From positions 42,601,409-42,665,408 of the forward strand of contig NC_084830.1 of assembly GCF_033115175.1 (NCBI RefSeq): a stretch of DNA of 64,000 nucleotides. Reading direction: 5' to 3'. This document shows, one piece after another, positions 45,355-55,128 of the stretch. The notes under the pieces were generated by a model. That model had not been told where the DNA came from. It saw only the letters and a program-made list of their open reading frames with translations, and searched no databases. The DNA comes from Lepus europaeus. Taxonomy: Eukaryota; Chordata; Mammalia; Lagomorpha; Leporidae. The position numbers and the translations under genes were made by a program. Position 1 is the first letter of the stretch. Every line of letters starts with the position of its first letter.

Positions 45355-45691
45355 CTTACTTATTTTTGTAAATTGATTTATTTATTTGAAAGGCAAAGTT
45401 ACAGAGAAGCAGAGGCAGAGAGAGAGAGAGAGGTCTTCTGTCCGCTGGCTCACATCTCATGTAGTCTCAATGTCTGGAACTGCGCCGATCCAAAGCCAGG
45501 AGTCAGGAGCTTCTTCCGGGTCTCCCACATGGGTGCAGGGACCCAAGGACTTGGGCCATCTTCCACTGCTTTCCCAGTCCATAGAAGAGAGCTGGATTGG
45601 AAAAGGAGCAGCCAGGGCTTGAACCGGCGCCCATATGGGATGCCGGCACTGCAGGCAGTGGCTTTACCCGCTGAGCCACAGTGCCGGCCCC
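45355..45691 (-). repeat. CSINE, minus strand, with TSD
   Basis: GATTTATTTATTTGAAAGGC, AAAGTTACAGAGAAGCAG, GAACCGGCGCCCATATGGG and CCACAGTGCCGGCCCC. The 9 bp flank AAGATTATG is exact at 45346-45354 and 45692-45700. Confidence 0.95.
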
Positions 45692-45954
45692 AAGATTATG
45701 TTTAAAACAAAACAATAGTTCGTTCTTTGTGAATATATACTTATATAATAAGTATAAAAAAGTGAGCTAGGGATAACAGTTACTTCAGGAAGGAAGGAAT
45801 TAGGGCAAGGTGAAGATACAAGCAGGCTTTATGTCTTTAATGTCTCATTGCTTTTTCTTCAAAAAATAATTCAAATATAATAAAAATTCTTACAGAGTCT
45901 ACATTGGTTTGTTGCCTTATTTTCTGAAGGTTTCTGTGTTTAAAAAACTATTTC

Positions 45955-46263
45955 TGAGGCTGGCGCTGTGGCGCAGTGGCTTAACACCCTGGTCTGAAGT
46001 GCTGGCATCCCATATGGGCGCTGGTTTGAGTCCTGGCTATTCTTCCCATCCAGCTCTCTGCTATGGCCTGGGGAAACAGAGGAAGATGGCCCAAGCCCTT
46101 GGGCGCCTGCACCCACGTGGTAGACTCGGAAGAAGTTCCTGGCTCCTGGCTTTGGATTGGTGCAGCTCCAGCCACTGTGGCCATCTGGGGAGTGAACCAT
46201 CCAATGGAAGATATCTCTCTCTCTGCCTCTCCTCTCTCTGTGTAACTCTGACTTTCAAATTAA

Positions 46264-46292
<29 letters not shown>
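45955..46292 (+). repeat. CSINE with (AAAAC)n tail and TSD
   Basis: It starts TGAGGCTGGCGCTGTGGCGC (A-box-like TGGCGCAGTGG), has CATCCCATATGGGCGCTGG and CATCTGGGGAGTGAACC. The usual tail is replaced by (AAAAC)n at about 46,262-46,291. The 13 bp flank AAAAAACTATTTC is exact at 45942-45954 and 46293-46305. Confidence 0.96.
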
Positions 46293-46295
<3 letters not shown>

Positions 46296-46407
46296 AAACT
46301 ATTTCCACCCTGAAAAAGATAACAATTATATTCCTGCTAGAGAAGAATGGGAATCAGTGGGTAGAGATGACCTCACTATTTTTAGGTTAAATATTTTTGA
46401 AGCTAAG

Positions 46408-46747
46408 CAAGCATTAGGTGCTGCAATTAAGATGCTATTTGGTGTCCCTGTATCCTATATCAGAGTACCTGACTTTAAATCTCAGGTCTGCTTCTGAATC
46501 CAGTTTCCTGCTAATATTTCCTGAGAGGCTCAGGTACTTGCATCCCTGCTCCCTATATGAAAAATCTGGATTGAGTTTCTGGCTCCTGGCTTTGGTCTGG
46601 CTGAACCCTGGCAGTTGTAGTCATTTGAGGAGTGAATCAGCAGATGGAAGATCTCTCTCTCTTTCTCTCTCTCTGTCTCTCTGTCTCTTTCTCTCTCTCT
46701 CTCTCTCTAGTTCTCTCCTTTTCAAATAAATACACATAAATTTTAAA
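46408..46747 (+). repeat. Old CSINE
   Basis: AAGCATTAGGTGCTGCAATT, CCTGCTAATATTTCCTGAG, GAGGAGTGAATCAGCAGATG, an interrupted (CT)n tract and TTTTCAAATAAATACAC. Confidence 0.87.
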
Positions 46748-47502
46748 AACATTAAAAATTTATCTAGGTGCCTAGTTTATCCCATAACTCAGTACTCCAA
46801 CCATAGAATATCTATGAGTCTTCTAAGTTCACTGTGTCTTCAAAATAAATGTATTGTAAAGTTTATTCCTCATTTGATGATAAATTTCTTTATTTGGCTT
46901 TGTGTTAGCAGACTATACATTAGCTGCAAACCACAGGGTGCCTGTCCTCCAGGCCCCACCCTCCCGACCCACCCACACCACCTTAGCAAGGACGTGGGGA
47001 GGAACAGTTGGCTCAGAGGCAGTTGGAGACCACAGGCTTCTGGCAAAGACTCCTCCTGGTGGGTCAAATGTTATCATCTGGACTGTGCTTTCTCAAATCT
47101 GATGACTGTAACCCTCCCTCCTCTTCTCCCCTTCTTCATCTCTAACAGCACCAGACTCCACAGTGAAGGCAACACCCCTAAAAGCTATCTAATTAGGCTG
47201 TGCAATTCCGGGGTGAGTGTTCTTCATGACGTTATTTGCTATCAAGGTTCTGGGTCGTATCTAAAAATGTACCAGCTTGAAAACTTGTCTAATCTCCTGT
47301 TTGTTTGCTTTTGTTTGGAGTCTTCTCACTGTTTAGGTAATAATGTAGTTGAGGAACGATAAAGGCATTGGTTTGGTACCCATTTGTTAAGAGTATGTTT
47401 TAGACATGAGGGAATTCTTCTTTGTAGGTATTTAAGCATAATCCCTTTCTGCTTATAACATGGAATCAGTACCGGTTTGTGGGCAGGTGTTCACCCATTT
47501 TT
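46748..47502. other. Single-copy DNA
   Basis: A 182-codon plus-strand frame (46814-47362) is present but has no recognisable domain, signal peptide or splice context. I do not call it coding. Confidence 0.4.
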
Positions 47503-47515
47503 AAAAATACCTGCC

Positions 47516-47854
47516 TCTTGGCCGGCGCTGTGGCTTAACAGGCTAATCCTCCGCCTTGCGGCGCCGGCACACCGGGTTCTAGTCCCAGTTGGGGCACTGG
47601 ATTCTATCCCGGTTGCTCCTCTTCCAGGCCAGCTCTCTGCTATGGCCCGGGAAGGCAGTGGAGGATGGTCCAAGTCCTTGGGCCCTGCACCCGCATGGGA
47701 GACGGGGAGAAGCGCCTGCCTCCTGGCTTCGGATCAGCGGGGTACACCGGCCGCAGCGGCCATTGGAGGGTGAACCAACGGCAAAAAGGAAGACCTTTCT
47801 CTCTGTCTCTCTCTCTCTCTCTCACTATCCACTCTGCCTGTCAAAAAAAAAAAA
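47516..47854 (+). repeat. CSINE3-like SINE with TSD
   Basis: TTGGCCGGCGCTGTGGCTT, AACAGGCTAATCCTCCGCC, GCGCCGGCACACCGGGTTC, GTGAACCAACGGCAAAAAGG, CTCTGCCTGTC and an A tail. The 13 bp flank AAAAATACCTGCC is exact at 47503-47515 and 47855-47867. Confidence 0.97.
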
Positions 47855-47867
47855 AAAAATACCTGCC

Positions 47868-48984
47868 CTCTTTCAAAAATGATCAAGGATGAGTTACAAA
47901 TAGATTTGATATAGCACCAGAAAAATTCAGTGTGAAGTTGGTGAAGAAATAGGAACCGAGGATTTAAGCCAGGAGTGAGCTCGGTACTCGTGTGTTAAAT
48001 CTTATGCACAGGCTCAAGGATATGACATATATGGCTCTGCATTTTCTTAAAGTCAAGGAAAATACTGACAGTTCCACAATTAGGTATCTAGAAGACAAGA
48101 GAAAAAAAAAAAACACCAAAAAATGGGGATGATAAACAAGGGAAACACAATTACGCCAGGTGCTAAAACCAAAGAAAAACATTTCCTAGATACTGTCAAG
48201 GAGAATAACTATAGCAGCAAGTTTCACGACTCCTTATAAATTTCTTAATGTGGATCCTAAGAATTATACCAAACTGAAGTCATTTAAGAAATATGTGAAG
48301 GAAGAGAGGAAGGCACTATGGCAGGGAATTTGGGGCTGGATAAGGCAGGAAGAGGGTGGTCTACCTACGACCCAGGAATTAAAACATTTAAACAGTTGGC
48401 CTGGCTTTACCAGGATGGCCATGAAATTGACTGTCTAACTCAGGACTCTTTCGTAATGAAAGGTGACATTGCTAATAATTATGTCCCCAGAACAAGCATA
48501 AGCCATGGCTGTCCTGAGTGACTCAGGGCATGTGGCCATTCTGTCATTGCTTCTGACCTGTTGAGATCCTGCTCCCAGTACAATTTACCACAGTGGATTT
48601 AGTAAGCAAAACTCGTCCTACAAAACATGAACATGAAGTGAACCCAACCTGCTGTAGTTATAGGGGTCAGAGTCACCAGCACAGGGTGGGCTTGCTTGTA
48701 GTTCAGCCAAATAGGGATGGTAGTGCAGGAAGGCTGGAGCAAGCAATTGGGAATGGTGGCTTGAGGAACAGGTGTAGGGGAGATGTCCAGAGAATGGACA
48801 GAGAATGGAATAGGGAATAAGTGAGGTTGTAGGTAATTGCACAGGTCCCATGATGAACAAAAAAACACCCTCCTTACCCTTAGCCCTGCCTTCTGTGAAG
48901 GGTCCAAGGAGAGATATGGTGGAAGAAAACTTCTTGAAGCTGGGATATTATCATCATGGCTGAAGTGCCTCATGATATGAATTA
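47868..48984. other. Single-copy DNA
   Basis: No repeat hallmark. A lysine- and tryptophan-rich frame (48250-48438) caught my eye but is short, and I cannot tie it to any family. Confidence 0.4.
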
Positions 48985-49140
48985 CCTGCTGGGCCTATTA
49001 GAAATGAGATCCCAGGAGTCCAAACCCAATGCATAGTGAGTCCATCGATCTGAGATGGAACCCAGTGATCTGATGCAACAAAGCATTCCAGGTGATTCCG
49101 GTGATGCCGGTTCTGAGCCTACCCTTGAGAAATACACCAC
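48985..49140. mobile_element. MER5-like DNA transposon relic
   Basis: GAAATGAGATCCCAGGAGTC, AACCCAGTGATCTGATGC, CATTCCAGGTGATTCCGGTG and CCCTTGAGAAATACACC fit a diverged MER5-class element. Confidence 0.5.
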
Positions 49141-49559
49141 TGTAAACATTGTTCATATAGCCCTTTGGGGAACCTAACCTTCCCGCAACAAAGGGCCCTT
49201 TGGGCCAGACTTGGTGGGTAGTATAGTTTCTGGTTTTCCCGTGGAAGATGGGAAACGGGGGACAGGATGGGGTGGGGTAGAAGGGACAGGTGGATGATCA
49301 GAGAAGTTCAACCTTGGCCATCTGAAGGAGTTTTCTCTCAAGGGGCCTAGGTCCTCAACATGGAAAAGAAAAGATCTCTCCTCTTCAAGTTCCTTATGGT
49401 CCTGACTACCAAGGGAACCACCCAAGCCAGGACACAGATGACCTTAGTTTTCAAATCCTAGTTGGAATTATCTCTCTGCCCCCAGCCACAAAAAGCTCCC
49501 CTTTATCTAGAAACATGTAGGGTTGATTTCCTCTGTGCCATGTTGGAATGCTCTACCTA

Positions 49560-49660
49560 CAGTTCACTTGTTTAGTCCTGAGGACAACCCCGTAGGGCAG
49601 GTATTATTTTTACCCCCATTTTATGGTTGGGCACACTGAGGAGGGCCACCGTGATGCACA
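49560..49660 (-). repeat. MIR fragment, minus strand
   Basis: TTTAGTCCTGAGGACAACCC, CGTAGGGCAGGTATTATTTT, TACCCCCATTTTATGGTTGG and GCACACTGAGGAG are the inverted MIR core. Confidence 0.85.
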
Positions 49661-50119
49661 TCCATGGGGCACTCAACAGAGTGTGGTCAAAGTCCATGGC
49701 ACACTCTCCAGCAATGCACACACTCATCCTGGCAATGTGGCTCATAGAGGTTTGGGAACTTAGAGTCTCATAGCCAAAACAGAAGTCCTTGAAGTTCACA
49801 GATGAGAAAAAGGAAGAAACTATAAGAGAAGAAATTTCTATGACCCCACCAGAGAAAGAGACCAACTTGAAAAAAATCAGTATAGTTAGTCACGTAAGAC
49901 AGGTAACCCCCAAGTCCTTCTGGACAAGGCCCAAGATTGCCTCCCCAAATCATATTAAAGATGGTAGAGAAAAAGTCATCAAGCTCTCTATTTCTGTTTG
50001 CATTTTTCCCCCACTGAAACAAAGCAAAGGCAAAGCATCTTGCCTCCTGGGTCCTTGGGCAGAATTAATGGCACCTTGTCGAGTACTTCTGTAACTTGCT
50101 GTTTATAGCACACTCTTGG
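49661..50119. other. Single-copy DNA
   Basis: A 101-codon plus-strand frame (49789-50094) without a recognisable domain. Nothing else is seen. Confidence 0.4.
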
Positions 50120-50270
50120 ACCTTACATTAGAGTGATTTTCTATGTGTCTGTTTCCCTGCCAAGTTTATAAGCTTCTTGAGGGCAAGGAAACAATTTTAT
50201 AGCATATTTGGGTGTCCCAGTGCCTAAGGAAGGCATGTTTGCTTGCTTCCTCTTCTGTGTCAGATAATAG
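50120..50270 (+). repeat. L2 3' end fragment
   Basis: TTTCCCTGCCAAGTTTATAA, GCTTCTTGAGGGCAAGGAAA and GGGTGTCCCAGTGCCTAAG match the L2 3' end. Confidence 0.65.
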
Positions 50271-50503
50271 GCTCCCTGCCTTCAAAGTTCAGTGGGAAAG
50301 ACCTACAAATAGTGGTCATGCAGTGCTTTATATATAAACCTATAGAGGGAAGCACAGGGCTGCAGCAGAGCCAAAGATGGGTGAAGCTTCACCCATAAGG
50401 ACCACTGAAGGTTGATAAAATGAAGCAGGCGGAGGAGAGGGGAAGGGACTATTCTAGGCAGAATTGCACTTACAAAGTTAGTAGTAACTGCAAAAAAACC
50501 TAG

Positions 50504-50526
50504 ATGTGTGTGTGTGTGTGTGTGTG
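50504..50526. repeat. (TG)n microsatellite
   Basis: About 11 uninterrupted TG units. Confidence 0.98.
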
Positions 50527-50639
50527 AAGGGGGAGAGAAGAGAATCTGCGGTACCAAAAGTAGTTTAGTGCAGCTAAAGAAATTTTCACTTGACTGTTAA
50601 ATCAATGGAGGGGGACTTTGGTAGGGGTGGGAGAAGAGT

Positions 50640-50870
50640 CTGGAGCCAATGAAGGTCCAGATCCCACCTCTGCCAATCATCAGCTATTCCACTGAGGAAA
50701 CCACTTAACTTCTGGAGCTTTGGATCCTAATTTGTTAATGGGTTAAAAATAACACTTACCTTTGGGGACTCTTCTGCTAATTAAATGGCTTAATACTTAA
50801 AAAGTACTTAGAACAGTGCCTGTAGTGTAGTGTTTACTCAATAAAAGTAGCTTTTATTGTAACCCCATTG
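50640..50870 (+). repeat. MIR, nearly full length
   Basis: CCAGATCCCACCTCTGCCAA, CTGAGGAAACCACTTAACTT, GTACTTAGAACAGTGCCTG and TTTACTCAATAAAAGTAGC cover the core and tail of MIR. Confidence 0.85.
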
Positions 50871-50899
50871 CTTTCTCTCACTTCCTGCTTTTATTCTAT

Positions 50900-51495
50900 T
50901 CCATCCAAGTCTTACCAACCATACCTCTGAAACAAATACCAAAATCGTCGCTTCTCCACAGACTCCACCTTGGTTCATAGAACTATTATTTCTTTATTGG
51001 ATTCTTGGGACAGCTTCCTAAAGGTTCTAGTTTGATTTTGTTGTGTAACAATCTAATCCACAGAGCAGCCAGAGTGATCATTTTCAGGCTAAATCAGATG
51101 CCACTCTGCTTAACATACGTCTATCATCTCAATGGATACCATATCAATCATTTAGAATGATTCTTATCAAGAATCAAAGATTTAGAATAATCTTCCTCCT
51201 TCCTTCTTCTCTCTACCCCAGCTCACACTCCTCTCCCCATAGGACCTTTGCACCTGTCATTCTCAATGTTCTCCATCATTTATTTTGTTTGCCTCTTTCC
51301 TGCTTTGTCGAACCCAGTGGAAATGTAAGAGGAGTTGACTTTGAGAGAACAGCCTCCCTGGTTTCTATTATGTTACTCTGATAAACTTACTAGACACGTG
51401 GTCTTTTTCATTGCCGTGTTCCCAGTGCCTATCATAGCAAACACTGTCTCTCAACATAGCAGGCACCCAAATATTTAACTGATGCTGAATGACTT
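50900..51495 (+). repeat. L2 LINE fragment
   Basis: ACTCTGCTTAACATACG, CATAGGACCTTTGCACCTGT, TAGACACGTGGTC and GTTCCCAGTGCCTATCATAG, then CAGGCACCCAAATATT and ending near CTGAATGA, run in L2 3'-region order. Confidence 0.7.
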
Positions 51496-51591
51496 AGACG
51501 ACAGTAGGCAAATATGGGAGAATGCTGCCAAAACTTAAGCCACCTTGGGCCCATTCATTTTTACAGTAACCCAGTTAGAAACAATTAGGCC

Positions 51592-51720
51592 CTTGCAGGG
51601 ACTTTCAACCTTTGCTATTCATTGGAATCACCTGGGGAATTTTTAAACTCCTGATGCCTGAGCATCAGCATCCTCTGAGAGTCCGATTTAATTAGCAGGT
51701 GCTTCCATGGGACACGAATA
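51592..51720. mobile_element. MER5-like DNA transposon relic
   Basis: TCATTGGAATCACCTGGGGA, ATTTTTAAACTCCTGATGCC and GAGAGTCCGATTTAATTAGC are MER5-like. The outer ends are eroded. Confidence 0.55.
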
Positions 51721-52799
51721 GGCGGTCACGATGAAAATGCCGCCCTAAAGGCAGAGGGGGATACATGAGGGTACTTCAACAAGTTGGTAGACACCAGCAG
51801 CGCTGGTAGTGAGCTAAGCAAGCACTGACTTCATAGAAAACCACAACATCAGCCATCTTGGAAAAGAAACGATGGATTTACTTGCTTGTAACAACAGAAA
51901 GCAAGCTGTCTCTTCCCAGGGAGAGGCTAGAAGTAGCTTTTCTGTCTTGTGGCCAGTAACGAGTGGAATGGCTGGTTTGGGAGAGAAGATGGGGACTGGG
52001 TTCAGCTGTGGTGCTTGTTGTAAAAGGCAGCCTGGCCTTTGCCACTGAGGAGAAAGATGGAGCCTGGCTCTCGAGCCCAGCTCCGCTGTACCTTTGCCAC
52101 GCAGCCCAGTGTGTGCGCCAGCCAGGAGGAGGGGGGCGAGGGAGGGGTTTGTCCAGTCTAAGAATGAGTGTGTGTGAGTGAGGCCGTATCCACATTCTCA
52201 ACTTCAAGTCATTGCAGTTTCTTTTTCCCAGAAAACAAGGGGTTAGATGTTGCATTTCATAAAACTAACCCAAGTTCTGTCTACTGATGCAGCACAAGAG
52301 ATGTTTAAAAAAAAATGGAAAGATGCTCTTTAGGTTTTGTTTTGTTTTTAATTATTTTAGGGAACACATTGACGAATGGTCAGTGTCCTATCATGGTCTT
52401 TTCATCAAGGCGCCTTTCCTAATAATATGGTTCAACTGTGAATGTAGAAGCAGGGGGAGGGGAGAAAGGAGAAAACTCTGGAGTTAGAGGATATAGAAAA
52501 ATAAAAGTACAGTTGTTACAAATAAAGAATGCAGACTTCAAAAACAAAGAGCCACAACCCAAACAAACCAAAATTTAAATGCTCAGTATTGGCAGCATGA
52601 AAGGAAAGCTCTCTCCTGACTTGTATTGTGGCAGTCTGAATGCCCCCAGAAAATTGTGCCAAAGAGTTTAGAAAGTAACATACCATAACAGTAAATACGC
52701 ACACACAACAGCAAACTTCAGGGAATGATTTTGGATTGGAAACAAGGATAAATTTAATGTTCAAACTATCTGATAAAATGACTATCTGGAAACTGAAAA
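51721..52799. other. Single-copy DNA
   Basis: No recognised repeat. Minus-strand frames at 51878-52255 and 52516-52803 have no recognisable domain. Confidence 0.4.
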
Positions 52800-52885
52800 G
52801 CAAAAGTTGATAATGTACATTTTCTACAAACTTTATTTTTTAATTCATTTTTATGAACTTTTTGAAGATCCCTCATAGACAAGAA
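52800..52885. mobile_element. Mariner-like MITE, eroded copy
   Basis: The end TTTTTATGAACTTTTTGAAG, then ATCCCTCATA, is the same terminal sequence as in the element at 41553-41665. The opposite end (ACATTTTCTACAAAC) is barely recognisable. Confidence 0.5.
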
Positions 52886-52929
52886 CACAGGGATATTTAG
52901 GGGTCATAATGAATAGGATTTGGTGATTC

Positions 52930-53305
52930 CTATAGTTTGAACTGGATATGGCTCTCAAATTCATGTAGATGTTAAAACCTCAAAGTCATAAATTGAGACA
53001 CTAAGAGGGTGGAAACCGAATCCAGCTTTATGTAGGAGCTGGGTGTTCTGGTGAGCAAAACAAAGGCCCAGCTGGGCCTCGCTGTCCTCTGTGCTTCCTG
53101 GACCACCATGTTGTCGCTTCTTGCACAGGACTGGCCACTGCTATCCTCCTATCTCACCAGGCAGCCAAAACAGTGGAGCCTGTGCTATTTCTCAGGCTGT
53201 GAACCTCCGAAATCGTGAGCCAAAACGAACTTCTTTCCTTCACAGGCAGCCTGTGTCAGATATTTGTTATAGAAGCGAAAAGCTAAGGAATGCAGGGTTT
53301 AATGG
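52930..53305 (+). repeat. MaLR-type LTR, plus strand
   Basis: TTTGAACTGGATATGGCTCT, CCTCAAAGTCATAAATTGAG, GTGGAGCCTGTGCTATTTC, TGAACCTCCGAAATCGTGAG and CCAAAACGAACTTCTTTCC, then TTTGTTATAGAAGCG, follow a MaLR LTR from near its start to its end. Confidence 0.7.
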
Positions 53306-54354
53306 TGGTTTGGGAGTGACAGAGAGTGCCTGGCAAAAGTCCTAGATTTCCAGCTCTGGACTCAGTGAATGGAAGAGGCAAACAGTGTTAAGGAAACTCG
53401 ATGATAAACTCCATGTTAGGCTCAGTTTGAAGCGCCTGTGGGGATGTGGGTGGAGATGTTCAATATGTACTTGTTTCCTTGGAGATTTACGTTGGCCTAG
53501 CGAAGAGGAGGAAGTCTCTTTAACTTTCAGGAAGCTGGAAAAGGCATCTCTGGAAAACACAACTGTACAGAGTACACAACCATCCTCATTCTGCAGAACT
53601 GTCGTCAAAACCCCCTTTCAAGCCAGTCTCCATCTGTGCTGAAATGTTGTTTAACATGTTGATATCTTTTCAAGGATTATATTATGTATGGGTACTGTTC
53701 CATCAATGTACTATTCTTATACTATCTGTAGACTTCAAGTATCCCATAAACTGCTGGCTGCCTTCAAATAGCATTTAAAGGTGCATCTATAACAGTTTGA
53801 AAATTTCTGACAAATGAAAATAAACAGACCCATAATTACTTCCTTTAAAATTAACGTTCAAAGATACTTGGACCTCAACTGCCTTGCTTGTTCGGTTTTC
53901 TAATTGGTAAATATGACTGGGTTACCAACGATACCAACCACAGTCGGAAAGACCATGGCTCCCTGGTTTGTATCTAATTTCAATTAGACATACTAAAACA
54001 AGGATTGAAAGGGTGATATATTTAGTTAAAAAACAGATGGCGAATGCAGTCTGTCCAGCATCTATCATCTTCATTTCTCAGTATTCCAAAGAAGACTGAT
54101 CTATGTCTTGATGAGAAATAAACCAGGAGGAAATGGACCAGGCCCTGACTTTGTTCATTCAATTAAGAAGAATTTATACCAAGTCTTGTGTAAGGTAAAA
54201 AAAATTAAAGGGGGGGGGGTGTCTGGCTGGCTTAAAAGGTAGGTGATGAAACAGTTAAAGCTAGATCAAAGTAATTCAGAAAGTAGCAGAGATCAATGAG
54301 GACTGAAATGTGAATTCTCAATGAGCACACGACTTTGTGAAGTACCAAAATACG
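53306..54354. other. Single-copy DNA left of the CpG island
   Basis: No repeat is recognised. A G10 run lies at about 54,211-54,220. If the promoter at 54,355 is bidirectional, this stretch would hold the divergent transcript. Confidence 0.4.
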
Positions 54355-54786
54355 GAGTGACAGGGGTGAGTCCGAGGGAGTCTCCACACCCTCGCGCAAG
54401 GTGCTACTGTGGCCAAGGGCCATTAAAACTGACCGAGGGCACCTGCGGACGTACCGCGCCCAGAGCAGAACTCTGGGCCCCGCAGCGGCCCGGCTCTCCC
54501 GGGTGCTGCCAATCCAGCAGGTGAACCGAGAGAGCACAGAAGGAATCAATAACGCCGTGCGGAAAGCCCGGAGCCGGCGTCCCTCGCTCTGACGGCTCCA
54601 GCCATCCCCACCTGTCCTCGCAGGAGGGCGGGGAGACGCTGCCCCACAGCCCAGCCCACTCAGGACCACTCTCCTCACGCGGGAAGGGCGGGTGACCGCC
54701 CCGCCGCCCAGGTGCAGCCAGGGAAACGGTGCGCGGGCGTTCGGCGAACCAAGTCCCAGAGCCGCCCGCGGCGGGCCGGGTGGGCG

Positions 54787-54812
54787 TGACGCCATGACGC
54801 AAGGCACGTGGG
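54787..54812. promoter_or_regulatory. CRE-like and E-box motif cluster
   Basis: Within 26 bases lie TGACG (54787), TGACGCAA (54795-54802, ATF/CREB or C/EBP-ATF type) and CACGTGGG (54805-54812, an E-box of the USF/MYC/TFEB or HIF type). They sit just upstream of the GC boxes, where proximal promoter elements are expected. Confidence 0.7.
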
Positions 54813-54821
54813 TGGCGCGCC

Positions 54822-54870
54822 AGGCGGGGCGGGGCGAGGCGGGGCGGGGCGGCCGGGGGGCGGGGGCGAG
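54822..54870 (+). promoter_or_regulatory. Tandem GC boxes (Sp/KLF sites)
   Basis: Four to five GGGGCGGGGC-type GC boxes follow one another in the plus orientation (AGGCGGGGCGGGGCGAGGCG and on), a usual arrangement just upstream of dispersed start sites in TATA-less promoters. Confidence 0.85.
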
Positions 54871-54921
54871 AGGAAGCAGTGGGAGGAGGAGGCGGGGAAA
54901 GCGGGGGCTGAGGGAGGGGGA

Positions 54922-55032
54922 ATGGCAGTTGTGGTGCTGGTTCGCCCCGGCAGCCTTCTAGCCAGAACTGCGGAGGAGGTCTGGGGAGCGGCCGCCGGGC
55001 CCCGTTCCCTCCGCTCTCCCCGCCCGGGCTGA
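54922..55032 (+). other. Upstream ORF 1 (36 codons) in candidate exon 1
   Basis: ATG at 54922 has G at -3 and G at +4, a strong start context, and reads MAVVVLVRPGSLLA to a TGA at 55030-55032. Its location in the candidate 5' UTR suggests a translational control element. The peptide itself resembles nothing I know. Confidence 0.45.
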
Positions 55033-55086
55033 GGGACGCCCCGCACCCCCAGCGTTTCCTCAGGTTCCTGCCGCCGCCCCGGGGAG

Positions 55087-55128
55087 ATGGGCCTGCTCGC
55101 CCGCAGCTCTGCGTCGCCGGCGCTCTGA
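55087..55128 (+). other. Upstream ORF 2 (13 codons) in candidate exon 1
   Basis: ATG at 55087 again has purine at -3 and G at +4 and encodes MGLLARSSASPAL, ending 9 bases before the splice donor. Together with ORF 1 it would limit scanning ribosomes on this leader. Confidence 0.45.

Noticed and set aside
46814..47362. A 182-codon plus-strand frame
   Set aside because: It is cysteine- and leucine-mixed without domain or signal peptide, and it is isolated from any promoter. Treated as chance.
48250..48438. A lysine- and tryptophan-rich 62-codon frame that looked protein-like
   Set aside because: It is short, lacks neighbours or splice sites, and could not be tied to any gene or retroviral protein. 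Only a homology search could revive it.
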